This document shows positions 12,818 to 20,810 of a stretch of DNA of 20,939 nucleotides, in pieces. A program made the position numbers and the translations under genes. The notes beneath the pieces are model-generated. The model did not search any database, was not told where the DNA came from, and worked only from the letters and a program-made list of their open reading frames with translations. The stretch comes from Micavibrio sp. (GTDB lineage: Bacteria > Pseudomonadota > Alphaproteobacteria > Micavibrionales > Micavibrionaceae). The stretch lies in NCBI GenBank assembly GCA_030824805.1, contig JAPJRC010000040.1:1-20939 (forward strand). The letters are read 5' to 3'. Numbering within the stretch: position 1 is the stretch's first letter; every line of letters begins with the position of its first letter.

Positions 12818-12994
12818 ATGAGCACGAGAGACATCACTGATCTTGATATTCAGGCCCTCGTGGATGGTCATGTGGACGAGGTAACTTCCGTAAGATTACT
12901 GGAAGCAATAACCAATGACCCCAATCTCTATGGCCGTTATCAGGTCTACCAAAAACAGAAGAAGCTTTTGAAACTCTGGTGGAAAGATAACTGA
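12818..12994 (+). CDS. 58-aa anti-sigma-like mini protein
   Basis: A small soluble protein starting MSTRDITDLDIQALVDGHVD, continuing LLEAITNDPNLYGRYQVYQK and ending LKLWWKDN. The pattern L-x-A-x-V-D-G, then a helix with N-D-P-x-L, then a charged helix, is that of the N-terminal sigma-binding helices of FecR/RskA/ZAS-type anti-sigma factors. The transmembrane segment, the C-terminal domain and the zinc-binding HxxxCxxC are all missing. Length excludes a full anti-sigma factor and the sequence is not NepR-like. The ribosome site is weak (CAGG six bases before the ATG). It is driven by its own exact EcfG-type promoter, so a feedback role on an ECF sigma factor is plausible inference. It could also be a remnant. 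Confidence 0.65.
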   Translation: MSTRDITDLDIQALVDGHVDEVTSVRLLEAITNDPNLYGRYQVYQKQKKLLKLWWKDN

Positions 12995-13113
12995 TTTTTT
13001 ACCATCCCCTTCCCTTTACACACGCTTGATGCGTACTATTTGTCCCTATCTGTGCAATTGCTAAGTATTTACTGACACTTAACTTACCGACACTTTTTAA
13101 GGAGAGATTTCCC

Positions 13114-13683
13114 ATGACCAAAGCCTTTCTCGGCATTCTGGCCGCAGCCACCATTTTCACAGGCCCGGCCCTCGCTGCCGACACTTATAACTTTGACCCG
13201 ACCCACACGAGCGTGATCTGGAACGTGGGCCACATGGGCAAATCGAACCCGCACGGTATCTTCTCGAACATCGAAGGCACGCTGGTTCTGGATGAAGCCG
13301 CGCCTGAAAATTCCAAGATCGATGCCAAAATCCCGACAGGCCTCATCGCCACGGGCATTCCCAAATTCGACGAGCACCTGAAATCGAAAGATTTCTTTAA
13401 CGTCGCGGAATTCGCAGATGCAAAATTCGTCAGCACCAAGGTGGAAAAAACCGGCGACAAAACCGCGAAAGTCACGGGCAACCTGACGCTGGTTGGTGTA
13501 ACGAAACCTGTAACGCTCGATGTGACGTTCAATGGCAAAGGCCCGAACCCGATGACGAAAAAAGAAACCGTTGGTTTCTCCGCAACGGGCGTTATCAAGC
13601 GTTCTGAATTCGGCATCGAATACGCTCTGCCCCATGTTCCGGACGATGTGAAAATCCAGATCGAAGCCGAAGCCGCGAAATAA
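13114..13683 (+). CDS. YceI-family periplasmic protein
   Basis: A 189-aa exported protein. The signal peptide (1-21) ends GPALA before ADTYNF. The mature part is a complete YceI lipocalin-like barrel: FDPTHTSVIWNVGHMG, then IPTGLIATGIPKFDEHLKS, DFFNVAEFADAKFVS, and VTGNLTLVGVTKPVTLDVTF. YceI barrels bind polyisoprenoids or amphiphiles in the periplasm and are induced by high pH or osmotic stress in E. coli. AAGGAG precedes the ATG. No GGAAC promoter is present, unlike the neighbouring upstream genes; transcription from the 12771 promoter could read in, since no terminator separates them. A strong terminator follows. Confidence 0.93.
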   Translation: MTKAFLGILAAATIFTGPALAADTYNFDPTHTSVIWNVGHMGKSNPHGIFSNIEGTLVLDEAAPENSKIDAKIPTGLIATGIPKFDEHLKSKDFFNVAEFADAKFVSTKVEKTGDKTAKVTGNLTLVGVTKPVTLDVTFNGKGPNPMTKKETVGFSATGVIKRSEFGIEYALPHVPDDVKIQIEAEAAK

Positions 13684-13705
13684 TTACCAAAGCCCTAAGA
13701 CGAAG

Positions 13706-13732
13706 AAGGCGGGAGAACATCCCGCCTTTTTT
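13706..13732 (+). terminator. Rho-independent terminator after yceI
   Basis: An 8-bp stem AAGGCGGG/CCCGCCTT (13706-13713 with 13721-13728), a 7-base loop and a T-run. It lies against the end of the convergent cysQ gene. Confidence 0.88.
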
Positions 13733-14537
13733 ATTCTATATTGATTTTCGCCTGTGCGATGAATTTCGGATTTTTGAAATTTCCGCTCTTGTTGCCGTAG
13801 CGCAGCGGCACACCGTCAAGATCGACAATCTCTCCGCCTGCGGATTCCAGTATCGCCTGCCCCGCCGCCGTGTCCCACTCGCATGTTTCCGCAAGGCCCG
13901 GATACAGATCCGCCTTGCCCGAAGCGATGGCGCATATTTTCAAAGAACTGCCCTTGCGGACAATCTTCTCGACCTTTTGCTCTTCAAGGAACTGATCCAG
14001 CTCTTCCTTGCTGCGCGTTTTGCTCGCCATAACGGTAAGACCGCCTCTGGGCGGCATGCGCACGCGGATAGATTTCTCATTGCCTGTTTCTTCCAGCCAG
14101 CGAATGGCCGTGCCTTCGCCGTGCGCGGAATACATCTCTCCGCGCGCAGGTGCATATATAACGCCGAGTACAGGACTGCCGTTTTTGATAAGGGCTATAT
14201 TGACCGTGTAATCGGGACTGCCGTTGACAAATTCGCGCGTGCCGTCCAGCGGATCGACCAGCCAGAAATATTCTTCCTGTGTCAAGTCGGGTATATCGCC
14301 CGCCGCATAGGATTCCTCACCCACGACCGGAATGGATGCGATCGTGTCTTTCAATTCCCTGGCGATATATTCTTCGGCCAGACGGTCGGCTTCGGTGACG
14401 GGTGAACCATCTTCCTTTGTCTGCGATTGTCCGACCATTCCCTCTTCGAAATAATCGAGCGTGATCTCGCCCGCTTCGAAGGCAACGCGGCGGACAACAT
14501 TCGACAACGCTGGAAGATGCGTGAGTAGCTTGCTCAT
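13731..14537 (-). CDS. cysQ: 3'(2'),5'-bisphosphate nucleotidase
   Basis: A 268-aa Mg-dependent phosphatase that removes the 3' phosphate of adenosine 3',5'-bisphosphate (and related PAPS) in sulfate assimilation. Family motifs: GEES (73-76), WLVDPLDGT (92-100, D95 and D98), and WDTAAGQAIL (221-230, D222). These are the three metal-binding motifs of the inositol monophosphatase superfamily, and the CEWDTAAG wording is typical of CysQ. The ATG overlaps the stop of the upstream unknown gene as ATGA, so translation is probably coupled; its own ribosome site is poor. It is the third gene of the ugd operon. Confidence 0.92.
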   Translation of the reverse strand: MSKLLTHLPALSNVVRRVAFEAGEITLDYFEEGMVGQSQTKEDGSPVTEADRLAEEYIARELKDTIASIPVVGEESYAAGDIPDLTQEEYFWLVDPLDGTREFVNGSPDYTVNIALIKNGSPVLGVIYAPARGEMYSAHGEGTAIRWLEETGNEKSIRVRMPPRGGLTVMASKTRSKEELDQFLEEQKVEKIVRKGSSLKICAIASGKADLYPGLAETCEWDTAAGQAILESAGGEIVDLDGVPLRYGNKSGNFKNPKFIAQAKINIE

Positions 14538-15265
14538 GGGGAACTTGCACCTAAATCTTCATCTTTTTCAGAAATTCTTTTTAAGAAAAAAGTATGAGCT
14601 TCTTCTTTAGATTTAAAACTATTAAACATACTTATCACTGCATATTCAATGGTGCGCCAATGTGGAAGAAGACGTTTATCATACGATATTTCCAATGTAA
14701 GTTTCGGTACTAGTTGAAGACGTTGTGAACATTGCGGCACATCAGTTTCAATTATTTTTTCGGAACATGTTATGTAAGAAACATATTTATCTTCTTCCCT
14801 TTCAAGCCACATATCCCATTTATCCTGAACCTCACCTAAAGGCTGCTTTTGATGCACAAGACCGTATTCTTCACCAACAATTTCGGTAGCCTTGTGATGC
14901 TTTATCATTACTAACGTTAAGTCATTAAAAGTAATTTTAGAATTTGGATGATATGTGCCTAACACCCTTACATTTTTCCACCACTCGCCTTTTTTCCAAA
15001 GACCTTCAGGTTTCCCCGGTACAACAGCATCACCGGGATAAAAAGTTTGCAAGAGAATTGATTCCGGGCCTATGGATTTGGACAATGGATGTAAATAGGC
15101 ATACGGCACAAAAAGAAAATGCGGACCGAGATTACCTGTAACTACCGATACATTTTTATCGGCATTATTATTGCGACCTTGATGAATTGTGAGATAAATG
15201 ATCCCAATCACAAGAATTAATGCAAGTCCCACAAAAAATTTAAAGCCGTCTGATCTTGCAACCAT
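14534..15265 (-). CDS. Unknown AT-rich single-span membrane protein in the ugd-cysQ operon
   Basis: A 243-aa protein with no family recognised. It starts MVARSDGFKFFVGLALILVI. Residues about 9-28 are an N-terminal membrane anchor, and the rest is predicted periplasmic. Visible features are YAYLHPLSKSIGPESI, WKKGEWWKNVRVLG, a Cys pair (CSEKIIETDVPQC), and YDKRLLPHWRTIEYAVISMF. The start is fixed by TAATG: its ATG shares one base with the ugd stop, and its TGA overlaps the cysQ ATG. Base composition is far more AT-rich than both neighbours (14581-14640 is 23 percent GC by count), which suggests acquisition from elsewhere, yet both junctions are seamless. It is probably translated by coupling to ugd. 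Confidence 0.8.
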   Translation of the reverse strand: MVARSDGFKFFVGLALILVIGIIYLTIHQGRNNNADKNVSVVTGNLGPHFLFVPYAYLHPLSKSIGPESILLQTFYPGDAVVPGKPEGLWKKGEWWKNVRVLGTYHPNSKITFNDLTLVMIKHHKATEIVGEEYGLVHQKQPLGEVQDKWDMWLEREEDKYVSYITCSEKIIETDVPQCSQRLQLVPKLTLEISYDKRLLPHWRTIEYAVISMFNSFKSKEEAHTFFLKRISEKDEDLGASSP

Positions 15266-16608
15266 TAGACAGCGCGAAGTTTTTTTGCGGCGGTCGCCGT
15301 AACTTCCGGACGGCCGATGGACACGTAATGGAATCCGTGCGCTTCCGCCTCTGCGGGTTTGTAGATGTTGCGCAGGTCGACGAGACGCTTGTTCTTCATA
15401 TCTGCGGCGATCTTTGCGAGGTCGAGCTGGCGGTATTCGTTCCACTCCGTGATGATGACCAGAACGTCGGCGTCTTTCGCCACCGCGTACGGGTCCTGTT
15501 CCCACTGGATGTTGGTGAGGATTTTTTCCGCCTGCTCCTGCGCGATAGGATCATGCGCCACGATCTTCGCGCCGAATTGTTGCAGGATCGGCACGATAAC
15601 CAGCGAAGGCGCATCGCGCACATCGTCCGTGTTCGGTTTGAACGCGATGCCAAGGATACCGACTTTGAGGCCCTCGACCGAACCGCCGCACGCGGCGATC
15701 ACTTTCTGCGCCATCTGTTGCTGGCGGTCTGCATTCACTTCGACAACCGTTTCGACGAGGCGCTGCGGCGTGCCGAACTTGCGGCCCGTTTGTGTGAGCG
15801 CAAGCGTGTCTTTCGGGAAGCAGGAACCGCCATAGCCCGGGCCTGCGTTCAGGAATTTGGAACCGATACGGCCATCGAGACCAATGGCCTTTGCCACGTG
15901 TTGCACATTGCCGCCTGCGGCTTCGCACAGATTGGCGATTTCGTTGATAAAGCTGATCTTCGTCGCGAGAAATGCGTTGGCGGCGTACTTGATGATCTCG
16001 GATGTTTCCGGCGATGTCACGACGATCGGCGTTTCGTTGAGGAACAACGGACGGTACAGGTTTCTCATCACCTGCTCCGCGCGCTCGGTGGAGCATCCCA
16101 CCACAACGCGGTCAGGGCGCATGAAGTCGTTGATCGCCGCGCCTTCGCGCAGGAACTCGGGGTTCGAGCAAACATCGATATCGTTCTCGCGGCCCTCTTC
16201 CTTGACGATGCGCTCGATCTCGCGCGCCGTGCCGACAGGCACGGTCGATTTGGTGACGAGCACCGTGTAGCCTTCGACCGCGCGAATGATCTCGCGGGCG
16301 GCTTCGTATACATAGGTGAGGTCGGCGTGGCCGTCGCTCTTGCGGCTCGGCGTGCCCACCGCGATGAACACCGCGTCCGCGTCTTTGACGGCTTCTTTCA
16401 AATCGGTGGTAAAGGTCAGGCGTCCGGCCTTGACCTGCTTTTCGACGAGGTCGTCGAGGCCCGGCTCGTATATCGGGATCTCGCCCTTCTTCAGACGTTC
16501 GATCTTGCCGGCGTCTTTGTCGACGCAACATACGGTCGTCCCGAACTCCGCAAAGCATGTTCCAGAGACGAGTCCGACATATCCTGTTCCGACGACACCG
16601 ATGCGCAT
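15265..16608 (-). CDS. ugd: UDP-glucose 6-dehydrogenase
   Basis: A 447-aa NAD-dependent enzyme that oxidises UDP-glucose to UDP-glucuronate for surface polysaccharide. The N-terminal Rossmann motif is GVVGTGYVGLVSG (4-16). EPGLDDL (48-54), STVPVGTA (121-128) and SNPEFLREG (148-156) follow. K207, N211 and K217 lie in the central helix, and the catalytic C263 is in GYGGSCFPKDTLAL (258-271). The C-terminal UDP-binding domain contains GIAFKPNTDDVRDAPS. ATG 16608 is chosen because the Rossmann strand begins there; an in-frame start at 16689 adds an unrelated 27 residues. It is the first gene of ugd - unknown - cysQ, joined by 1-bp and 4-bp overlaps. Confidence 0.95.
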   Translation of the reverse strand: MRIGVVGTGYVGLVSGTCFAEFGTTVCCVDKDAGKIERLKKGEIPIYEPGLDDLVEKQVKAGRLTFTTDLKEAVKDADAVFIAVGTPSRKSDGHADLTYVYEAAREIIRAVEGYTVLVTKSTVPVGTAREIERIVKEEGRENDIDVCSNPEFLREGAAINDFMRPDRVVVGCSTERAEQVMRNLYRPLFLNETPIVVTSPETSEIIKYAANAFLATKISFINEIANLCEAAGGNVQHVAKAIGLDGRIGSKFLNAGPGYGGSCFPKDTLALTQTGRKFGTPQRLVETVVEVNADRQQQMAQKVIAACGGSVEGLKVGILGIAFKPNTDDVRDAPSLVIVPILQQFGAKIVAHDPIAQEQAEKILTNIQWEQDPYAVAKDADVLVIITEWNEYRQLDLAKIAADMKNKRLVDLRNIYKPAEAEAHGFHYVSIGRPEVTATAAKKLRAV

Positions 16609-16721
16609 AGTATAAATTTCTCCCGTATTTCGAATTGTTCCGGCGCAAATTAACGGATTTCGCGCTGCGACAAAAGCGGAAATCCACACCGGATGGCGGG
16701 ACCTTAATTAAAATTATGAAA

Positions 16722-16796
16722 ATATAAAAGCTTTTTCGGCGGATGAACTCCCATTCGGGCTTTTTTCGCCCCGAGAGCCCTGATATAAAAGCTTTT
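16722..16796 (+). repeat. Direct repeat of ATATAAAAGCTTTT in the ugd-sapC divergent region
   Basis: Two identical 14-bp copies (16722-16735 and 16783-16796), 61 bp start to start, each containing the 10-bp palindrome AAAAGCTTTT. They lie between the divergent ugd and sapC genes, where an operator would be expected. Confidence 0.55.
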
Positions 16797-16829
16797 AACT
16801 CACTGAACCCAAATCATAAGAGCGGATTT

Positions 16830-17597
16830 ATGGCCAAGAATACCCCCCCTGCCTCGAACACAGACGGCGCGAATATGCCTCTCTTTTACAAGAATCCGGT
16901 CCCGCTCGATGCAAAACTGCACGCCGACCTTTCGCTGAAGAAGAATTTCGGCCTCGACTACACCAAAGGCGTCAACGCCGTGCCGATCAACCTGATCGAG
17001 TTTCCGCAGATCTGCCACAACTATCCGATAGCCTTTTCGCCGGACGGCACGGGCACGCCGGTCGCCATCCTCGGCCTCCGCGACAACGAAAACCTGTTCC
17101 TGAACGCCAAGGGCGAATGGGAAGAAAACACCTATATTCCGGCTTACATCCGCCGTTACCCGTTCATTTTCTCGGAAATGCCGGGCAAGGACCAGCTCTC
17201 GCTCTGCATCGACATGGATGATTCCGTGGTCGAACAGATGGGCGACCAGCGATTCTTCACCCCCGATGGCAAGCCGACCACGCTGGCCAACAACGCACTG
17301 GAATTCTGCAAGTCGTACCACGCCGCGGCCCAGCACACGATCGACTTTGGCAAGGCGCTGGCCGATGCCGGCCTTCTGGTCGAACGCCACGCCGAAATCG
17401 TCGTGGGTCCGGGCAAGAAGATCAATTTCTCCGGCTTCCGTATTATAGACGAAGCGAAACTGGCCGAGCTTGACGATGCGACCTTCTCCGACTGGCGCAA
17501 GAAGAACTGGCTGCCGTTTATTTACGCACATCTTTTTTCCGGCTCTCAATGGCAAACATTGACGCGGCTTCTAAACAAGCGTATGGAAAATAAATAA
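16830..17597 (+). CDS. SapC-family protein
   Basis: A 255-aa soluble protein of the SapC family, named after a Campylobacter S-layer-associated gene but broadly found in proteobacteria with no proven activity. Hallmarks: MPLFYKNPVPLDAKLHADL (16-34), AILGLRDNENLFLNAKGEW (79-97), TYIPAYIRRYPFIFS (101-115), and the C-terminal FSGFRIIDEAKLAELDD (200-216). The start is uncertain: ATG 16830 has only a weak purine stretch (AGAGCGGA), while ATG 16875, at MPLFYKNP, would match the family start more closely. It is followed after 34 bp by the coiled-coil gene, with no terminator between them, so the two form a likely operon. Confidence 0.88.
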   Translation: MAKNTPPASNTDGANMPLFYKNPVPLDAKLHADLSLKKNFGLDYTKGVNAVPINLIEFPQICHNYPIAFSPDGTGTPVAILGLRDNENLFLNAKGEWEENTYIPAYIRRYPFIFSEMPGKDQLSLCIDMDDSVVEQMGDQRFFTPDGKPTTLANNALEFCKSYHAAAQHTIDFGKALADAGLLVERHAEIVVGPGKKINFSGFRIIDEAKLAELDDATFSDWRKKNWLPFIYAHLFSGSQWQTLTRLLNKRMENK

Positions 17598-17631
17598 CAA
17601 TAGGGAAAATATTTAAAAGGGAACCTTTCGC

Positions 17632-18213
17632 ATGGCAAAAGTAGGCGCACAACGCGCGGCGGAACTGACCGGCCGCTCTAAGTCCACCGTTCAACGCGCA
17701 ATGAACAGCGGCAAGCTTTCGTTTGAAATCGACGCCAACGGTCGCCGTCTGATCGACGCGAGCGAACTGGACCGCGTGTTCGGTCTGCTGCCGCAAGGCG
17801 CGGGTTCGGCTCCGGCCGCACAGGAATCCAGCTCGCAGTCCGAACTGCAGCGCGCCGCCGACATGCTGGAAATCGAGCGCCTGAAAATGCGCGTTCGCGG
17901 CCTCGAGGAACAACTGGAAATCACGCGCGAGCAACTCGAAGACATGCGCGGCCAGCGTGACCTGTGGCAGAAACAGTCGCAACAGATCCTGATCACCAGC
18001 CAGTACAGCCAGCGTCAGGCGGAAGAGCTCAAGGAAGAGCTGCGCCAGCGCGAAGAGCGCGCCCGCATGGCAAAACAAAAAGTCCTGGAAGACCGCATGA
18101 AGCGCATGCAGGGCAACAACGAAAACGTTCAGGCCGCCGAAGCCGCGCAAGCGCCCGCCAGCATGAACTTCCAGGGTCTCTGGAACAAAATCCGCGGCGG
18201 CAAGGCTGCTTAA
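17632..18213 (+). CDS. Helix-turn-helix plus coiled-coil protein
   Basis: A 193-aa protein. Residues 1-52 form an excisionase/MerR-like helix-turn-helix (QRAAELTGRSKSTVQRAMNS, then GRRLIDASELDRVFG). Residues about 53-67 are an Ala/Ser linker. Residues about 68-165 are a long Glu/Arg/Gln-rich coiled coil. The tail contains SMNFQGLWNKIRGGK. This layout resembles proteins annotated as entry exclusion 1 or KfrA-like DNA-binding coiled-coil proteins on plasmids and chromosomes; a DNA-organising or adaptor role is inference. AAGGG lies ten bases before the ATG. It is co-transcribed with sapC and closed by a strong terminator. Confidence 0.8.
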   Translation: MAKVGAQRAAELTGRSKSTVQRAMNSGKLSFEIDANGRRLIDASELDRVFGLLPQGAGSAPAAQESSSQSELQRAADMLEIERLKMRVRGLEEQLEITREQLEDMRGQRDLWQKQSQQILITSQYSQRQAEELKEELRQREERARMAKQKVLEDRMKRMQGNNENVQAAEAAQAPASMNFQGLWNKIRGGKAA

Positions 18214-18227
18214 GGATTCTCATTTCG

Positions 18228-18254
18228 AAAAAGGCCGGTTCGTCCGGCCTTTTT
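18228..18254 (+). terminator. Rho-independent terminator of the sapC operon
   Basis: An 11-bp stem AAAAAGGCCGG/CCGGCCTTTTT (18228-18238 with 18244-18254), loop TTCGT, followed by a further T. Confidence 0.92.
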
Positions 18255-18299
18255 TATTGTGTTTTTACCAGCACGCCACGTTTGTGCTAGGATAGGACC

Positions 18300-18932
18300 A
18301 TGACATTGCGACCGCTATTTTTCCTCGCCCTTGCCTTTTCCTGCCTCTTTGCGCTGGCGCCCTCTGCGCGCGCCGAAGGCCTGGTCATGAAAAACAGCTT
18401 CGATTACACCGCGGATGACGGCGTGATGTCGCCGGAAGAAATGCAGATGGAAGCGCAGGATTTTTACACGCTTTGCACGAACCACGCCTATCAGAGCATT
18501 TATTTCGATTGCGCCTGCCTCGCCGGCGCATTCTTGCAGCAGCGCGAGAAGTATGGCCCTGTCATCATGCAGGATGAAATTTTCGCCACCATCACCAACT
18601 CGGCGGAAACCGATGCCTCCTGTGCGAACACAGAACGGCTCGCCGGACGCACCTTCGACACCTGTATGGGTTTTATGGGCGGGTTTGCGCGCACCGAACT
18701 TAACGGCGAACAGAATGTCGAGATATGCACCTGCGCCGCCAACAAGATGGCCCGCGACTTTTCGCTGGCCCCGCGCTTGAGCAGCAGCTACATCGAGGCC
18801 CTGCGCTATCGTGCGATGATATCCTGCCGCGATCCGAAATTCCGCGAAGATTACAAAGCACAGTCCGCCGCGGCGGCAGCGACGCCGAATGCCGCTACAC
18901 CGGCGCCCGCCGATCCTAAAAGCGCGAACTAA
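18300..18932 (+). CDS. Cysteine-rich exported protein with two CxC motifs
   Basis: A 210-aa exported protein, family not recognised. The signal peptide (1-25) ends PSARA before EGLVM. The mature part has eight cysteines: 59, 71, 73, 108, 122, 143, 145 and 176. They include two CxC motifs in similar settings, YFDCACLAGAF and VEICTCAANKM, hinting at an internal duplication with four disulfides, or a metal site. The C-terminal 25 residues are a low-complexity Ala/Pro tail. AGGA lies seven bases before the ATG. It stands alone after the sapC terminator and overlaps the acyl-CoA dehydrogenase stop tail-to-tail by 17 bp. Confidence 0.75.
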   Translation: MTLRPLFFLALAFSCLFALAPSARAEGLVMKNSFDYTADDGVMSPEEMQMEAQDFYTLCTNHAYQSIYFDCACLAGAFLQQREKYGPVIMQDEIFATITNSAETDASCANTERLAGRTFDTCMGFMGGFARTELNGEQNVEICTCAANKMARDFSLAPRLSSSYIEALRYRAMISCRDPKFREDYKAQSAAAAATPNAATPAPADPKSAN

Positions 18933-20682
18933 CCGTCAGCTTGGCCGTTGACACCGCGCTGTCCGCATAGGCGGCTGCGAGCGGGAGGAATGTTTGCGCA
19001 AAGAAACGCGCGCTCAGGATTTTTCTGTCGAGGAAATCGGCATCTTCTCCGCCCTGTGCCAGAAGCTCCTGCGCCGCGAGCGCAGACCGCGCCATCATCA
19101 CCCCGCACGCGGTGGTGGCCAGCGCCTTGAGATACGGCGCGCTCATCGCCGCCGCGTAATCCAGATCTTCTTTCGACAAAGCACCCAGCGCTTCCGAAGC
19201 TTTTCCCACAGCCGTGTAGGCCGTCTTCGTGGCCGCATAGATGGCTTCGATGTCGTCGCCGTGACCGCCCTTGAGCGCCATGAGGACCGCTTCGAACTCC
19301 GCGAACAACGCCTTCAACGCCGCGCCGTTGTCGCGCAAGATTTTGCGGAAGACGAGGTCGGCGGATTGAATGCCGTTCGTGCCTTCGTAAATCGGCAGGA
19401 TACGCGCATCGCGGTAGAATTGCGCGGCGCCTGTCTCTTCAATGAATCCCATACCGCCGTGAATCTGCACGCCGATGCTGGCGACATCCACCGCCATATC
19501 CGTGCACCATGCTTTGACCAGAGGCGTAAGAAGATCGACTTTTGCCTGTGCCGCAGCGTCGCCGGCGTTGGCAAGGTCGAGCGATTGCGCGGCCTCATAG
19601 GTGAGCGCACGTCCCGCTTCGATCTGCGAAGACATCGAAAGCAGCATGCGCTTTACATCGGCGTGCTCCGAAATCGTCACACCGCCCGCGCCTTTTTTGT
19701 TGAGCGGCGCGCCCTGCACACGGTCTTTCGCATATTCCAGAGCTTTCTGGTATGCGGCCTCTGCAATCGCCACGCCCTGCAGTCCAACGGACAGGCGCGC
19801 GTTGTTCATCATGGTGAACATGTATTTCAGGCCTTCGTTGGCTGTGCCGACCAGATACCCCACCGCGCCTTTTCTATCGCCAGCGACATCGCCGTATTGC
19901 ATGGTGCATGTGGGCGATGCGTGGATACCGATCTTGTGTTCGATGCCCGTGCACAGCAGATCGTTGCGCGATCCGTCTTTCAAAAATTTCGGCACGATGA
20001 AAAGCGAAATGCCCTTCACGCCTTCCGGTGCATCGGGCAGACGCGCCAGCACAAGATGGATAATGTTGTCGGTGAAATCATGCTCGCCGTATGTGATGAA
20101 AATCTTCTGGCCCCATATGCGGTATGTGCCGTCGCTTTGCGGCTCCGCCTTCGTGCGCACGGCGGCAAGGTCCGATCCCGCCTGCGGTTCGGTGAGGTTC
20201 ATCGTGCCGGTCCATTCACCGGAAATCATCTTTTCAAGATATTCGTTTTTCAGCTCTTCGGACGCGTGCGCCTCGATCGCTTCCACCGCGCCCTGATTGA
20301 GCAGCGGGCAAAGGCCGAACGACATATTGGCGCCCTGCCACATCTCCTGCACGGCGAACGCGACCAGCCACGGCAAGCCCTGCCCGCCATGCGCGGGATC
20401 GAACACGACGGAATTCCATCCGCCTTCGCAATATTGTTTATACGCGTCCTTGAACCCGGCGGCCGTCGTCACCACGCCGTCCTTCAGCTTCGTGCCGTTC
20501 TTGTCGCCCTCATGGTTGATCGGTGCGAGCACGCCGCCCGCAAGATCGGATGCAGGCTCCAGAATGCTGGCCACGCTTTCGGCGTCGAATTTTCCCAGCG
20601 CTTCATGTTCGGGAAGCTGGTCCAGACCGACAACATGGTCGAGGACGAACATCATATCTTTGATCGGGGCGGTGTAAGCCAT
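18916..20682 (-). CDS. Acyl-CoA dehydrogenase, DmdC-like
   Basis: A 588-aa FAD enzyme that introduces the alpha-beta double bond into an acyl-CoA. The N-terminal domain opens MAYTAPIKDMMFVLDHVVGL, then GGQGLPWLVAFAVQEMWQGA. The middle beta domain has TGTMNLTEPQAGSDL (158-172) and the FAD/substrate strand GQKIFIT. The C-terminal helical domain has GGMGFIEETGAAQFYRDARI and the catalytic-type Glu E433 in LPIYEGTNGIQ. The extra C-terminal domain (about 460-588) and total length match the long group that includes DmdC (3-methylmercaptopropionyl-CoA dehydrogenase) and other beta-oxidation paralogues; the substrate cannot be told from sequence. GGAAGG lies five bases before the ATG. No beta-oxidation partner is in view. 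Confidence 0.93.
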   Translation of the reverse strand: MAYTAPIKDMMFVLDHVVGLDQLPEHEALGKFDAESVASILEPASDLAGGVLAPINHEGDKNGTKLKDGVVTTAAGFKDAYKQYCEGGWNSVVFDPAHGGQGLPWLVAFAVQEMWQGANMSFGLCPLLNQGAVEAIEAHASEELKNEYLEKMISGEWTGTMNLTEPQAGSDLAAVRTKAEPQSDGTYRIWGQKIFITYGEHDFTDNIIHLVLARLPDAPEGVKGISLFIVPKFLKDGSRNDLLCTGIEHKIGIHASPTCTMQYGDVAGDRKGAVGYLVGTANEGLKYMFTMMNNARLSVGLQGVAIAEAAYQKALEYAKDRVQGAPLNKKGAGGVTISEHADVKRMLLSMSSQIEAGRALTYEAAQSLDLANAGDAAAQAKVDLLTPLVKAWCTDMAVDVASIGVQIHGGMGFIEETGAAQFYRDARILPIYEGTNGIQSADLVFRKILRDNGAALKALFAEFEAVLMALKGGHGDDIEAIYAATKTAYTAVGKASEALGALSKEDLDYAAAMSAPYLKALATTACGVMMARSALAAQELLAQGGEDADFLDRKILSARFFAQTFLPLAAAYADSAVSTAKLTVSSRF

Positions 20683-20810
20683 GGGAACCTTCCAGTGTGC
20701 GTAATGACAAGCGGGCGTGGGATAGTATGCCCTGAAAAAGCTTAAAATCTTACCACGGTTTGGGAAGGGCCAAAGCCCGTTTTTTAAAGAAATACGGTTG
20801 GACGCCGCTG

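Noticed and set aside
16620..16640. GGAAC on the minus strand upstream of ugd
   Set aside because: At 16 bp the -10 position reads GAAA, so it does not match the EcfG form.
16743..16829. Upstream in-frame start for SapC
   Set aside because: The added residues run through the AT-rich regulatory repeats and have no ribosome site.
18994..20745. Long open frame opposite the acyl-CoA dehydrogenase
   Set aside because: It is the antisense shadow of a clearly conserved enzyme, rich in Arg/His and without a ribosome site.
20767..20785. GGGC-CAAA-GCCC hairpin with a T-run
   Set aside because: The stem is only four base pairs and it points along the plus strand, where no gene ends.
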